Assembly: GCA_015488565.1 (NCBI GenBank)
Contig: WFNQ01000165.1
Location: 1 to 12,961 of the forward strand
DNA: 12,961 nucleotides
DNA from: Thiomicrorhabdus sp.
Lineage (GTDB): Bacteria; Pseudomonadota; Gammaproteobacteria; Thiomicrospirales; Thiomicrospiraceae
Direction: 5' to 3'
The number at the start of each line of letters is the position of its first letter. The stretch's first letter is position 1. The translations under genes were made by a program, and so were the position numbers. Shown piece by piece: positions 1 to 6,602 of this stretch. The notes under the pieces are model-generated. The model was not told the DNA's origin. It worked only from the letters and a program-made list of their open reading frames with translations, and did no database searches.

Positions 1-2
1 AG

Positions 3-128
3 ATTCTAAGCCTCAGTCTATTTGAGAAAACCCCATTAAATCAACTGCTTACAAATATAGAAAACAAATTCGAGAATGACGACAATCCTAAGCAATTGAA
101 TTTATTAGGTTTAACGTTGGGACACTAG
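3..128 (+). pseudogene. 3' end of a probable IS4-type transposase (partial, enters from left edge)
   Basis: A reading frame is open from the window edge to a TAG at 126-128, giving 41 residues. Its central segment reads LFEKTPLNQLL and its tail is rich in N, Q and L (QLNLLGLTLGH). This pattern, a serine/leucine-rich stretch, then LFEK/R-x-P, then a short acidic-polar tail ending in an NQL-type segment, recalls the C-terminus of IS4-family DDE transposases; that comparison is from memory. No catalytic residue lies inside the window, so I cannot tell whether the gene is intact upstream. I found no convincing terminal inverted repeat downstream. It could also be the end of an unrelated hypothetical protein. 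Confidence 0.45.
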
Positions 129-341
129 TGACTTTATAAGTACTATTAAAAATGAGTTTTCATAATATACGCAGCCTTAGAGCAAATCAATACTTACACA
201 ATAATTAAGGAAATTTTAATCAAGCATGACAAGCTTTAAGAAAGTTAACGGGCAAAAACCCCGTAAAACAACTTATAAGCATAGGTTGAATACTGATTTT
301 ATATGAATAAATGAGTTGAACAGCTAAAGAATTTTAGACAT
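129..341. other. Non-coding AT-rich stretch after the putative transposase end
   Basis: No reading frame of meaningful length and no RNA gene is recognisable. The only structure seen is a small inverted repeat near 248-264, ACGGG/CCCGT around an A-rich loop. It lacks a clear T-run on either strand, so it is a poor terminator candidate. I could not define the right end of an insertion sequence here. Confidence 0.4.
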
Positions 342-372
342 AAAAAAACCCGAAACAATGTTCAGGTTTTTA
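342..372 (-). terminator. Rho-independent terminator of tRNA-Met
   Basis: On the minus strand AACCTGAA pairs with TTTCGGGTT (8 bp including one G-U), closing a short loop, and a run of T follows. It begins a few bases after the CCA end of the tRNA, which fits a monocistronic tRNA transcript. Confidence 0.75.
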
Positions 373-377
373 AAATA

Positions 378-454
378 TGGTGGCTACACCGGGATTTGAA
401 CCTGGGACCCCATCATTATGAGTGATGTGCTCTAACCAACTGAGCTATGTAGCC
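378..454 (-). tRNA. tRNA-Met(CAU), elongator type, CCA encoded
   Basis: The 77-nt minus-strand sequence folds as a full cloverleaf. The acceptor stem is GGCTACA/TGTAGCC, the D-arm contains AGCTCAGTTGGTTAGAGC, the anticodon loop is CTCATAA with anticodon CAT, and the T-arm contains GGTTCAAATCC. The 3' CCA is encoded. The sequence is close to the elongator tRNA-Met (metT type) of enterobacteria, notably the GCACATCACTCATAATGATG anticodon arm. It starts with a G1-C72 pair, unlike initiator tRNA. I cannot exclude conversion to tRNA-Ile2 by TilS modification, but the identity elements look like elongator Met. It stands alone, with its own promoter and terminator. Confidence 0.95.
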
Positions 455-469
455 AAAAGAATAGCGCGT

Positions 470-497
470 ATTATAGAGGCTAGGGAATAGATGTCAA
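470..497 (-). promoter_or_regulatory. Sigma-70 promoter of tRNA-Met
   Basis: On the minus strand a perfect TTGACA (492-497) and a perfect TATAAT (470-475) are separated by 16 nt. The sequence after the -10 box is GC-rich (ACGCGC), as in stable-RNA promoters under stringent control. Transcription would start near 463, about 9 nt before the mature tRNA 5' end. The box lies between the ychF stop and the tRNA. Confidence 0.85.
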
Positions 498-524
498 TAT
501 CATGCCTCTAAATTTCATCGCTTT

Positions 525-1616
525 TTACACATTAAATCTAAAATGCATCACATCTCCATCTTGGACAATATACTCTTTGCCTTCTAAGCGTTGTTTACCC
601 GCTGTTTTTGCGCCCGCATCGCCTTTATACTCAATAAAATCGTCATACGCGGTCACTTCGGCACGAATAAAGCCTTTTTCAAAGTCGGTATGAATCGCGC
701 CTGCGGCTTGTGGTGCAGTTGCTCCCTCTTTAATCGTCCAAGCACGGACTTCTTTTACGCCAGCGGTAAAATACGTTTGCAACCCTAGCAGTTCGTACCC
801 TGCACGAATCACTCGATTCAATCCCGGTTCATCTTGACCAATTGCCTCTAAAAAATCCGCCTTATCTTCTGCATCTAACTCGGCAATTTCAGCTTCAATC
901 GCAGCACAAACCGGAACAACCACTGCTCCTTGCTTTTTCGCCAGTTCGCTCACGGCATCCAACATGGGGTTATTTTCAAACCCATCCTCATCCACATTCG
1001 CGATATACATCATCGGCTTCACTGTTAACAAGTGTAGATCTTGCAACGAACTTAACTCATCCTCTGTTAAACCGATTAAACGAATCAACTGACCTTCTTC
1101 AATCTCTTTAGCCACTTTTTGCAATAAATTTAAACGCGCAGTTGCTTCTTTATCACCACTTTTGGCAATACGTTGAACTTTTGCAATGGCTTTATCAATG
1201 GACTCCATATCTGCTAACGTTAACTCCATATTAATAATTTCGATATCATTAATCGGGTCAATCTTTCCAGCAACATGCACAATATCATCATTTTCAAAAC
1301 AGCGAACGACCTGAACAATTGCATCGGTCTCACGAATATTGGCTAAAAATTTATTGCCTAGCCCTTCACCTTTCGAGGCGCCTTCCACCAACCCTGCAAT
1401 ATCCATAAAATCCACCGTCGCCGACATCACTCGCTCTGGTTCAACAATCTCAGCCAACGCCTTCTCACGTGCATCAGGCACAGCAACCACGCCAACATTG
1501 GGTTCAATGGTACAAAATGGATAGTTGGCAGATTCAATGCCTGCGTTGGTTAATGCGTTAAATAAAGTCGATTTTCCAACATTGGGTAATCCAACGATGC
1601 CACATTTAATTGCCAT
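525..1616 (-). CDS. ychF: Ribosome-binding ATPase YchF (OLA1/Obg-family GTPase-like)
   Basis: This is a 363-residue protein, the usual YchF length. The P-loop is GLPNVGKST at residues 9-17 and the DxxG switch is DIAG at 72-75, followed by a glycine-rich stretch (SKGEGLGNKF, about 81-90). At 207-210 the specificity motif is NVDE instead of the canonical NKxD. In this family that change marks a preference for ATP over GTP. A helical insertion spans about 120-200 and the C-terminal 80 residues form the TGS domain. YchF binds the 70S ribosome in the cytosol and is linked to stress responses and leaderless-mRNA translation. The ATG is supported by AGGAG 7 nt upstream. It lies 35 bp downstream of pth in the conserved pth-ychF pair. 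The spacer is almost filled by a C10-T8 run immediately before the Shine-Dalgarno. No clear terminator is seen after the stop. Confidence 0.97.
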   Translation of the reverse strand: MAIKCGIVGLPNVGKSTLFNALTNAGIESANYPFCTIEPNVGVVAVPDAREKALAEIVEPERVMSATVDFMDIAGLVEGASKGEGLGNKFLANIRETDAIVQVVRCFENDDIVHVAGKIDPINDIEIINMELTLADMESIDKAIAKVQRIAKSGDKEATARLNLLQKVAKEIEEGQLIRLIGLTEDELSSLQDLHLLTVKPMMYIANVDEDGFENNPMLDAVSELAKKQGAVVVPVCAAIEAEIAELDAEDKADFLEAIGQDEPGLNRVIRAGYELLGLQTYFTAGVKEVRAWTIKEGATAPQAAGAIHTDFEKGFIRAEVTAYDDFIEYKGDAGAKTAGKQRLEGKEYIVQDGDVMHFRFNV

Positions 1617-1636
1617 TTTGAGTCTCCTAAAAAAAA

Positions 1637-1646
1637 GGGGGGGGGG
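1637..1646 (-). repeat. C10 homopolymer upstream of the ychF ribosome-binding site
   Basis: Ten G on the plus strand are ten C on the sense strand of ychF. Eight T (1629-1636) follow directly, then TAGGAG. The run lies 20 nt upstream of the ychF ATG and only a few nt after the pth stop. Simple runs of this length are prone to replication slippage. A length change here would alter the pth-ychF spacer but no reading frame. Confidence 0.9.
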
Positions 1647-1651
1647 TAAAA

Positions 1652-2224
1652 TTATTTTGAATGAAGTGTGTGCATCGCTTTTTGCAAGTCACCTTGAAGT
1701 ACATCTGGCATGATCTTACTGGCACGATAAATCGCATCATCAATCAACGTTCGGTCTATTTTAGAAGGTGACTTTAAAACATAATCCACGACTTGGTCTC
1801 GATGACCAGGGTGGCCGATACCCAAACGTAAACGTGGAAACATTTTTCCCATCACTGCAATCATGTCTCGCAAACCATTATGCCCACCATGACCACCACC
1901 GACTTTAAGCTTAGCAACGCCTGCCTCTAAGTCCAGCTCATCATGCACCACTAAAATGGATTCCACAGGGATTTTATAAAATTTAGCTAAAGACTGAATC
2001 GATTGACCACTGCGATTCATAAACGTTGCTGGCTTTAAAAGCCAAACATCCAAACCATCGGACTGAACTCTTGCTACGTCACCTAAAAATTTGGTCTCTG
2101 GACGAAATACCACACCGTATTGACGCGCTACTTCCTCCACAAACCAAAAACCAGCGTTATGCCGTGTCTGTGCGTATTTATCGCCTGGATTACCCAGACC
2201 AACAATTAACTTAACAGATGACAT
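1652..2224 (-). CDS. pth: Peptidyl-tRNA hydrolase
   Basis: This cytosolic enzyme of 190 residues, the usual length, cleaves the ester bond of peptidyl-tRNAs that fall off ribosomes and so recycles tRNA. The family signature is present: GLGNPGDKY at 9-17 with Asn12, catalytic His22 in RHNAGF, Asn70 in FMNRSG, Asp95 in VHDELD, and Asn116 in GGHNGLRD. These match the known substrate-binding and catalytic residues of Escherichia coli Pth. The ATG start gives the expected N-terminus just before KLIVGLGNPG. The Shine-Dalgarno is weak, with AAGAG about 10 nt upstream. It lies between rplY and ychF. A terminator separates it from rplY, so it may need its own promoter or readthrough. A TATACT hexamer overlaps that terminator tail, but I see no matching -35. 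Confidence 0.97.
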   Translation of the reverse strand: MSSVKLIVGLGNPGDKYAQTRHNAGFWFVEEVARQYGVVFRPETKFLGDVARVQSDGLDVWLLKPATFMNRSGQSIQSLAKFYKIPVESILVVHDELDLEAGVAKLKVGGGHGGHNGLRDMIAVMGKMFPRLRLGIGHPGHRDQVVDYVLKSPSKIDRTLIDDAIYRASKIMPDVLQGDLQKAMHTLHSK

Positions 2225-2263
2225 AAACGCTGGCTCTTAATTTTTTGTCTTTTTTTAGAGTAT

Positions 2264-2299
2264 AAAAAAAGCGGGAGGTAAAAAATTATCCTCCGCTTT
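2264..2299 (-). terminator. Rho-independent terminator of rplY
   Basis: On the minus strand AAAGCGGAGG pairs with CCTCCCGCTTT (one bulged base) around an 11-nt AT-rich loop, followed by seven T. It starts 14 nt after the rplY stop. It would separate rplY from pth transcription, at least in part. Confidence 0.85.
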
Positions 2300-2312
2300 A
2301 TATCACTAAAAA

Positions 2313-2894
2313 TTAACGTACTTTAGCTTTACCGATGTTAACAACCGACTGATCGTAATCGCTGTTACCATGCGCTAGTGCTCGAATAGAAACGCCTTCT
2401 GGCACCTCTAATTCTGAAAGACGCAAACTGCTGCCGGCTTCCATTTTTGACACGTCCACTGTAATTTCAGTTGGTAAATTTTTTGCCAAGCAGCTAATTT
2501 CAACTGTTGCTTGCAAGAAAGAGATCATGCCACCTGCTTTAACACCCGGAGCAACGTCTTCACCAACAAAACTGAAAGGAACTTTCTTAACTAAAACATT
2601 GTCTGCCGCACGTTGAAAATCGATATGAAAAACCGCACCCGTTGCTGGATGACGCTGAATGTCTTTTACAACACACACTTCTGTTTCGCCGCCTTCAACA
2701 TCAATGGTTAATACGGTATTAAACAGTGCTTCATCTTCAAAAGCATGTTTGACAAAGTTCGCTAATAAAGAAACCGATACGGCTTCCTTTCCTGCACCAT
2801 AAATAATGGCTGGTATTCTATTCGCATGACGAAGGCGGCGGCTCGCACCTTTCCCTTCTTCCGTACGAAGACTTGCTGTCCAATTCTGGCTCAT
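2313..2894 (-). CDS. rplY: 50S ribosomal protein L25 (long Ctc/TL5-type)
   Basis: The product binds 5S rRNA in the large ribosomal subunit. It has 193 residues: an N-terminal L25 domain (about residues 1-90, with ASRRLRHANRIPAIIYG typical of the family) plus the C-terminal beta domain of the longer Ctc/TL5 form. Enterobacterial L25 is the short, single-domain version. I chose the ATG at 2894 because GGAG lies 8 nt upstream and the product begins MSQNWTASLR. An in-frame GTG three codons further up (2903) would sit on the Shine-Dalgarno itself. The gene lies between prs and pth, as in Pseudomonas. Strong terminators bound it on both sides, so it looks monocistronic, with its own promoter and a folded leader that may serve autoregulation. 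Confidence 0.95.
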   Translation of the reverse strand: MSQNWTASLRTEEGKGASRRLRHANRIPAIIYGAGKEAVSVSLLANFVKHAFEDEALFNTVLTIDVEGGETEVCVVKDIQRHPATGAVFHIDFQRAADNVLVKKVPFSFVGEDVAPGVKAGGMISFLQATVEISCLAKNLPTEITVDVSKMEAGSSLRLSELEVPEGVSIRALAHGNSDYDQSVVNIGKAKVR

Positions 2895-3006
2895 GTTATG
2901 CACTCCAAAGATCGATAATATTTATAAAAACCATTCAATTTGGTTTCTATTCTTTAACAACACTATCTAATTAAAATATCTTACGTTCGCGACCAAACGT
3001 AAGGGG
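2895..3006 (-). promoter_or_regulatory. Structured rplY 5' leader, candidate L25 autoregulatory element
   Basis: The predicted leader is about 112 nt and contains two perfect hairpins. The 5' one pairs CTTACGTT (2996-3003) with AACGTAAG (2980-2987) across an 8-nt loop (TGGTCGCG). The second pairs AAACCA with TGGTTT (2928-2946) across a 7-nt loop, ending about 34 nt before the start codon. Gammaproteobacterial rplY mRNAs are known to carry leaders through which L25 represses its own translation, partly by imitating its 5S rRNA site. Position and two-hairpin layout agree; I have not matched this to the known consensus base by base. Confidence 0.45.
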
Positions 3007-3013
3007 AGCGAAG

Positions 3014-3019
3014 ATTATA
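3014..3019 (-). promoter_or_regulatory. -10 box of the rplY promoter
   Basis: A perfect TATAAT on the minus strand is followed by the GC-rich discriminator CTTCGCTCCCC. The -35 region is poor: ATAGAA or TAGAAT at 16-18 nt spacing. The start would fall near 3006, placing the first leader hairpin almost at the 5' end of the mRNA. The GC-rich discriminator is typical of ribosomal protein promoters under stringent control. Confidence 0.5.
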
Positions 3020-3107
3020 CTTAAAATTTAAACAAATTCTATCTTTTTAAGAACTTAATATACTAAGAACCTCTAAGGAAACCTCTTAAAAATTAAAGTC
3101 CAAAAAC

Positions 3108-3136
3108 AAAAAACGCCCATCACAGGGCATTTTTTT
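3108..3136 (-). terminator. Rho-independent terminator of prs
   Basis: GCCC pairs with GGGC around a 6-nt loop. The stem is extended past one mismatch by an A-run facing a T-run, so it has T-tails on both strands. It lies 32 nt after the prs stop on the minus strand and separates prs from rplY. Confidence 0.8.
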
Positions 3137-3167
3137 ATCAAACCGTTTCTTATCCGCAAATAAGCGT

Positions 3168-4124
3168 TTAGTGTTTCATCAAAGACGTTACCGACTCATC
3201 TTGGTTAATACGACGAATCGTTTCACCTAAAATATTTGCGATGGTAATCGTTCTAATTTTTTCACACGCTTGAATCGCTTTTGTTTGGGGAATTGAATCC
3301 GTCACAACCACTTCTTTTAAAACAGAATTCATAATATTATCAATGGCCGATCCTGATAGTACCGCATGAACCACATAAGCTGAAACACTTTTGGCTCCAC
3401 GTTCCATCAGTGCCGTAGCGGCTTTACATAGTGTTCCAGCTGTATCCACCATATCATCTACAATTAAACAATCTCGCCCTTCGATATCACCAATAATATT
3501 CATTACTTGTGACACATTCGCTTTTGGACGACGTTTATCAATAATAGCCATATCAGCCTCAACGGCTTTGGCTACCGCACGTGCTCGCACTACACCACCC
3601 ATATCTGGTGACACAATAACAACATTTTCTAAGTCACAATTTTGTTGCATATCATCAACCAATAAAGGAGACGCATAAAGGTTGTCAACGGGAATATTAA
3701 AGAAACCTTGAATCTGATCAGAGTGCAAGTCAACCGTGACCACACGGTGCGCACCTGCATTTGAAATCATATCGGCTGTTAGACGTGCTGTAATCGGAAC
3801 ACGTGCAGAGTGCGGGCGACGATCCTGCCGAGCAAAACCATAATAAGGAATAACCGCTGAGATACGATTAGCAGAAGCACGTTTTAGTGCATCAATCATC
3901 ACCAGCATTTCCATTAAGTTAACGGCAGGTTCAGGCGTACAGGTTGGCTGTAACACATAAACATCCTTACCACGAACAGATTCTTTGATTTCAACCATGA
4001 TTTCGCCATCACTAAAACGGCCAACATCGGCTTTACCTAAAGGAATTTCTAAATATTGAGATATTTTCTCTGCCAGATTGACATTTGCGTTTCCCGCAAA
4101 AATCATGACATCTTTATTAGCCAT
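3168..4124 (-). CDS. prs: Ribose-phosphate pyrophosphokinase (PRPP synthase)
   Basis: Prs transfers pyrophosphate from ATP to ribose 5-phosphate, giving PRPP for purine, pyrimidine, NAD, histidine and tryptophan synthesis in the cytosol. The 318-residue length is typical of class I enzymes. Visible motifs are the flexible-loop region YYGFARQDRR at about 94-103, the divalent-cation and pyrophosphate segment VDLHSDQIQGFF at 131-142, and the PRPP-binding loop VDDMVDTAGTL at 222-232. The ATG is supported by AGGAG 9 nt upstream. That Shine-Dalgarno lies inside a small hairpin. The gene follows tRNA-Gln by 55 nt with no terminator between, so tRNA and mRNA very likely share a transcript. The usual upstream partner ispE is absent here. 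Confidence 0.97.
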   Translation of the reverse strand: MANKDVMIFAGNANVNLAEKISQYLEIPLGKADVGRFSDGEIMVEIKESVRGKDVYVLQPTCTPEPAVNLMEMLVMIDALKRASANRISAVIPYYGFARQDRRPHSARVPITARLTADMISNAGAHRVVTVDLHSDQIQGFFNIPVDNLYASPLLVDDMQQNCDLENVVIVSPDMGGVVRARAVAKAVEADMAIIDKRRPKANVSQVMNIIGDIEGRDCLIVDDMVDTAGTLCKAATALMERGAKSVSAYVVHAVLSGSAIDNIMNSVLKEVVVTDSIPQTKAIQACEKIRTITIANILGETIRRINQDESVTSLMKH

Positions 4125-4126
4125 TT

Positions 4127-4140
4127 ACAGGCGCTCCTGT
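4127..4140 (-). promoter_or_regulatory. Hairpin that covers the prs Shine-Dalgarno
   Basis: On the minus strand ACAGG pairs perfectly with CCTGT around the tetraloop AGCG. The AGGAG ribosome-binding site spans the 5' arm and loop, and the hairpin ends 2 nt before the prs ATG. Folding would partly hide the ribosome-binding site. It is short, so its effect is an inference. Confidence 0.45.
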
Positions 4141-4179
4141 TCAAAGGAAAAAATGATTTGGGGAATTTGGAAAGGATAT

Positions 4180-4254
4180 TGGCAGGGCTGGCAGGATTCG
4201 AACCTGCGGTACACTGGATCAAAACCAGATGCCTTACCACTTGGCTACAGCCCT
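4180..4254 (-). tRNA. tRNA-Gln(UUG), CCA encoded
   Basis: The minus-strand sequence is 75 nt. The acceptor stem is a perfect AGGGCTG/CAGCCCT, the D-arm contains GCCAAGTGGTAAGGC, the anticodon loop is TTTTGAT with anticodon TTG, and the T-arm contains GCAGGTTCGAATCCTGC. The discriminator is G and CCA is encoded. The first pair is A1-U72, a weak pair at the top of the stem, resembling the U1-A72 pair that glutaminyl-tRNA synthetase recognises. Position 27-43 is a U-U mismatch. It sits upstream of prs on the same strand, as in other gammaproteobacteria. Confidence 0.95.
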
Positions 4255-4285
4255 TTAATATCGTTGTCGTTAAAGACAGGTGCGT

Positions 4286-4313
4286 ATTATCCATGTATTC
4301 TTTTAAAGTTCAA
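4286..4313 (-). promoter_or_regulatory. Promoter of the tRNA-Gln/prs transcript
   Basis: On the minus strand TTGAAC (4308-4313) and GATAAT (4286-4291) are 16 nt apart. Reading TAATAC as the -10 gives 18 nt. The discriminator ACGCACC is GC-rich. A start near 4278 would leave a short 5' extension before the tRNA. Confidence 0.6.
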
Positions 4314-4406
4314 TAAAAAAATGTAAAAAACGCAAATAAAAATACTGTCTTCTAAGGCAACCTAATAAATTTAAGCATAAGAAACTAAGTCCTTGCTATT
4401 TTTACC

Positions 4407-6257
4407 CTATCCGTTCTTCTCCAAGAGCTTTATTAAACCTTGCAATTCACTATTTTGCAAAAACTTTTTATGATTTTTTTGCCATAAAACACGAGCAGCC
4501 TCTTTTTCATCCAACTTCCAAAGCGTATGAATCAAGTGAATTAACACCTCATCATCCATTTGAATGTCCAGTGCCTTTTGTAAATACTCTTTTGCGAGAG
4601 CATACTTCCCTTGCTGAAAGTACAGCCAACCAAGACTGTCTAAAATATAGTAACTGGTTGGATTTAATTGATAAGCACGATTTAACAACGCTTCTGCTTC
4701 GGCCAATTTTTCACCCTGATCCGCATAATAATACCCCAGTGCATTCAATGCATCCGCTTCATCGGGAACCAATGAAATCACACGCTTTAAATTATCCTCA
4801 TACGCCTCAAACTGGTTCAAGTCATAAAATAGCATCGCCTGATTCATGAGTGCACTGATATTATTTGCATCCAACAATAATACTTTATTATAAGCTTCCA
4901 TCGCTAATTTAGGCTTATTAGACGCCGCATAAAAAATGGCTTTAGCACGATTAAGCATGATTAAATCTTTTGGCTGTGTCGCTTTTGTGGCATTCAGAAT
5001 CTCAAACGCACGATCACTCTTTTTCTGCGCAAAATAAATTTCGGCACTGTGTAATTGTGCATCCACATAATAGTGGCCTTGCCCCACCTTCTCAAAATAA
5101 CTTAATGCTTTTTCAGGTTCGCCTAACTCTTGATGAATCAAACCCAAATAATAATGAACCACTTCGGAGTAACCCTTTTTCGCCTCAACCTCCAATAAAT
5201 TTTGCTCTGCCGCCTTAAACCTTTTTTGTTCAATCTGTATCAAGGCTAAAGAGAGCCGCGAGGTATGTGCTTCTGGGTTCGCATCCAAAATCCTCTTATA
5301 ACGATTTACCGCATCCTCATAACGCCCTGCCTGAACCTCTAAACGCGCCATACGCTCTTGAACAAGCCAATCCGTTGGATATTTCTTTAGATAGGGTAAA
5401 AGTGCCTCAACCCCTCTTTCCGCAGGTGGGTTTTGTAAATAAAGCTTGGCTAAAAATTGATTGATTTTTGCTTCAGAAGCTTCTGTTTGATGAACCTTTG
5501 ACTTTTCTAACGCAGATAACGCCACATCAAACTGATTTAAACTGTCCGCCAGTAATCCCAAGGCAAAATAGGCCGCCCAATTATCAGGATGACGATCGAC
5601 CAATTTTTGCAAAAAAAGCATCCCAGACTCTGATGGGGATGAAGCAGAGACCTTTTGAGCTGTGCTCAATAAATCTCGCTCTAACGTCTCTTTTGAAAGA
5701 GCACGATAACGCTGCCAATCCATCAGTGCTTGATCCACATTGTTCTGGCGCAACGCAATTAAAAAAGAGGCGCGCCACGGCGTAGTCGCTTCTGGCGCAA
5801 CCTCTCGCCACAATAATGTCGCGGCGGCAATTTTTTTAGCGTCATAGGTCTTCATGGACAACTGAAAAGCTCGCTCGGCCAAGTCAGCACTACGAAGCTT
5901 ATAAGCGAGTTTAAAAACAACATCAAATGCCTGTGCTTCAAACCCTTTTAAGGCCATCATCTCCGCGACCATGATTTGATACATGTCCCCCGCTTTTAAC
6001 GGAATGGTTTCCGCAACAGGCTCTGCATGTTTATTCTGATGCGCACTCTCCGTCTCCGTCGGCGCAGACGCTTTTACTACTGCAGGAGGCGAACTCTTAT
6101 CTGTCTGAATGAGTTCCGCTTGTTGAAGACACCCCGACAAAAAAACAACACCGCTTAAAGCCAATACCAAACCGGTCATTTTCTGAACATGCCCTAAACT
6201 AAGATTTGATGCATGACTTGATAATTGGTTACTTTTATTTTTAAATCTATCTAACAC
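4407..6257 (-). CDS. TPR-repeat lipoprotein (PA4667-like)
   Basis: This 616-residue protein has a lipoprotein signal: hydrophobic stretch about 28-42 and lipobox LSGC with Cys43 as the lipidation site. After a polar linker rich in Ser, Pro and Glu (about 50-90), the rest is helical. At least nine TPR-like units run from about 200 to 590, for example AGRYEDAVNRYKRILDANP, LGEPEKALSYFEKV and QQGKYALAKEYLQKALDI. It is probably anchored in the outer membrane, facing the periplasm, as a scaffold. No enzymatic motif is seen and its exact role is unknown. The start is GTG, supported by AGGA 7 nt upstream. An ATG 26 codons in would give a signal peptide with no positive charge, so I prefer GTG. The Pseudomonas homologue sits at the same place next to hemA, but there lolB and ispE follow it. 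Confidence 0.88.
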   Translation of the reverse strand: MLDRFKNKSNQLSSHASNLSLGHVQKMTGLVLALSGVVFLSGCLQQAELIQTDKSSPPAVVKASAPTETESAHQNKHAEPVAETIPLKAGDMYQIMVAEMMALKGFEAQAFDVVFKLAYKLRSADLAERAFQLSMKTYDAKKIAAATLLWREVAPEATTPWRASFLIALRQNNVDQALMDWQRYRALSKETLERDLLSTAQKVSASSPSESGMLFLQKLVDRHPDNWAAYFALGLLADSLNQFDVALSALEKSKVHQTEASEAKINQFLAKLYLQNPPAERGVEALLPYLKKYPTDWLVQERMARLEVQAGRYEDAVNRYKRILDANPEAHTSRLSLALIQIEQKRFKAAEQNLLEVEAKKGYSEVVHYYLGLIHQELGEPEKALSYFEKVGQGHYYVDAQLHSAEIYFAQKKSDRAFEILNATKATQPKDLIMLNRAKAIFYAASNKPKLAMEAYNKVLLLDANNISALMNQAMLFYDLNQFEAYEDNLKRVISLVPDEADALNALGYYYADQGEKLAEAEALLNRAYQLNPTSYYILDSLGWLYFQQGKYALAKEYLQKALDIQMDDEVLIHLIHTLWKLDEKEAARVLWQKNHKKFLQNSELQGLIKLLEKNG

Positions 6258-6480
6258 AAAACTTTCCTAGCAATTAAAACTCCGTTAATTAAACCACCTA
6301 ATACATAAAAATCCTATTTTTTCTCTCACCCCAAACCCTTACATAAAAACACTACTCTGACACAACTCGTTGAAAAACATACCATTTTAAACTATCACGC
6401 CAAACCCACGGAGACGACGACAGATTTAAAAAAACTAAATTTTCCAAATGCTTACACTATTTATCACGCTTCCATGCAGG

Positions 6481-6499
6481 GATTGGTGGTCACCTAATC
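6481..6499. promoter_or_regulatory. Near-palindromic site upstream of hemA
   Basis: GATT-GGTG-GT-CACC-T-AATC is a dyad of 4+4 bp outer and inner arms with a single extra T in the right half. It ends 11 bp before the candidate hemA -35 box, a location suited to an activator or repressor. The binding protein is unknown to me. Confidence 0.3.
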
Positions 6500-6509
6500 A
6501 ATAAAGAAC

Positions 6510-6538
6510 TTGCAATTCCCACCAAAATTTAGCAGAAT
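6510..6538 (+). promoter_or_regulatory. Candidate hemA promoter
   Basis: TTGCAA (6510-6515) and CAGAAT (6533-6538) are separated by 17 nt; each matches the sigma-70 consensus at 4 of 6 bases. The start would fall near 6545, giving a leader of about 58 nt. A TATAGC preceded by TGG near 6590 is a weaker alternative. Confidence 0.35.
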
Positions 6539-6602
6539 TACGGCTCTTTAGTGGCGGACTGTCCTCTGCTTTATTCGGATTAAATGGTATAGCCTTTTTT
6601 AT

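Larger units (their letters stand above)
6258..6602. other. Divergent control region between the TPR gene and hemA
   Basis: These 345 bp lie between two genes that diverge. I see no convincing gene. The left part is pyrimidine-rich on the plus strand. The right part holds a near-palindrome at 6481-6499 and a candidate hemA promoter at 6510-6538. No clear -10/-35 pair was found for the TPR gene on the minus strand. Confidence 0.6.

Noticed and set aside
248..264. ACGGG/CCCGT hairpin as a terminator
   Set aside because: The stem is only 5 bp and no T-run follows on either strand.
2259..2264. TATACT as a pth promoter -10 box
   Set aside because: The hexamer is formed by the tail of the rplY terminator and no acceptable -35 lies 15-19 nt upstream.
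2895..2903. GTG at 2903 as the rplY start
   Set aside because: It would place the initiation codon on the GGAG Shine-Dalgarno that is correctly spaced for the ATG at 2894.
5584..5811. Long open frames antisense or out of frame inside the TPR gene, hemA, prfA and ychF
   Set aside because: They overlap well-supported genes, lack ribosome-binding sites and show no family motifs, so they are shadows.
6375..6532. Plus-strand open frame ending ...GIGGHLINKELAIPTKI before hemA
   Set aside because: It has no start codon with a ribosome-binding site, an abnormal composition, no recognised motif, and overlaps the candidate promoter and dyad.
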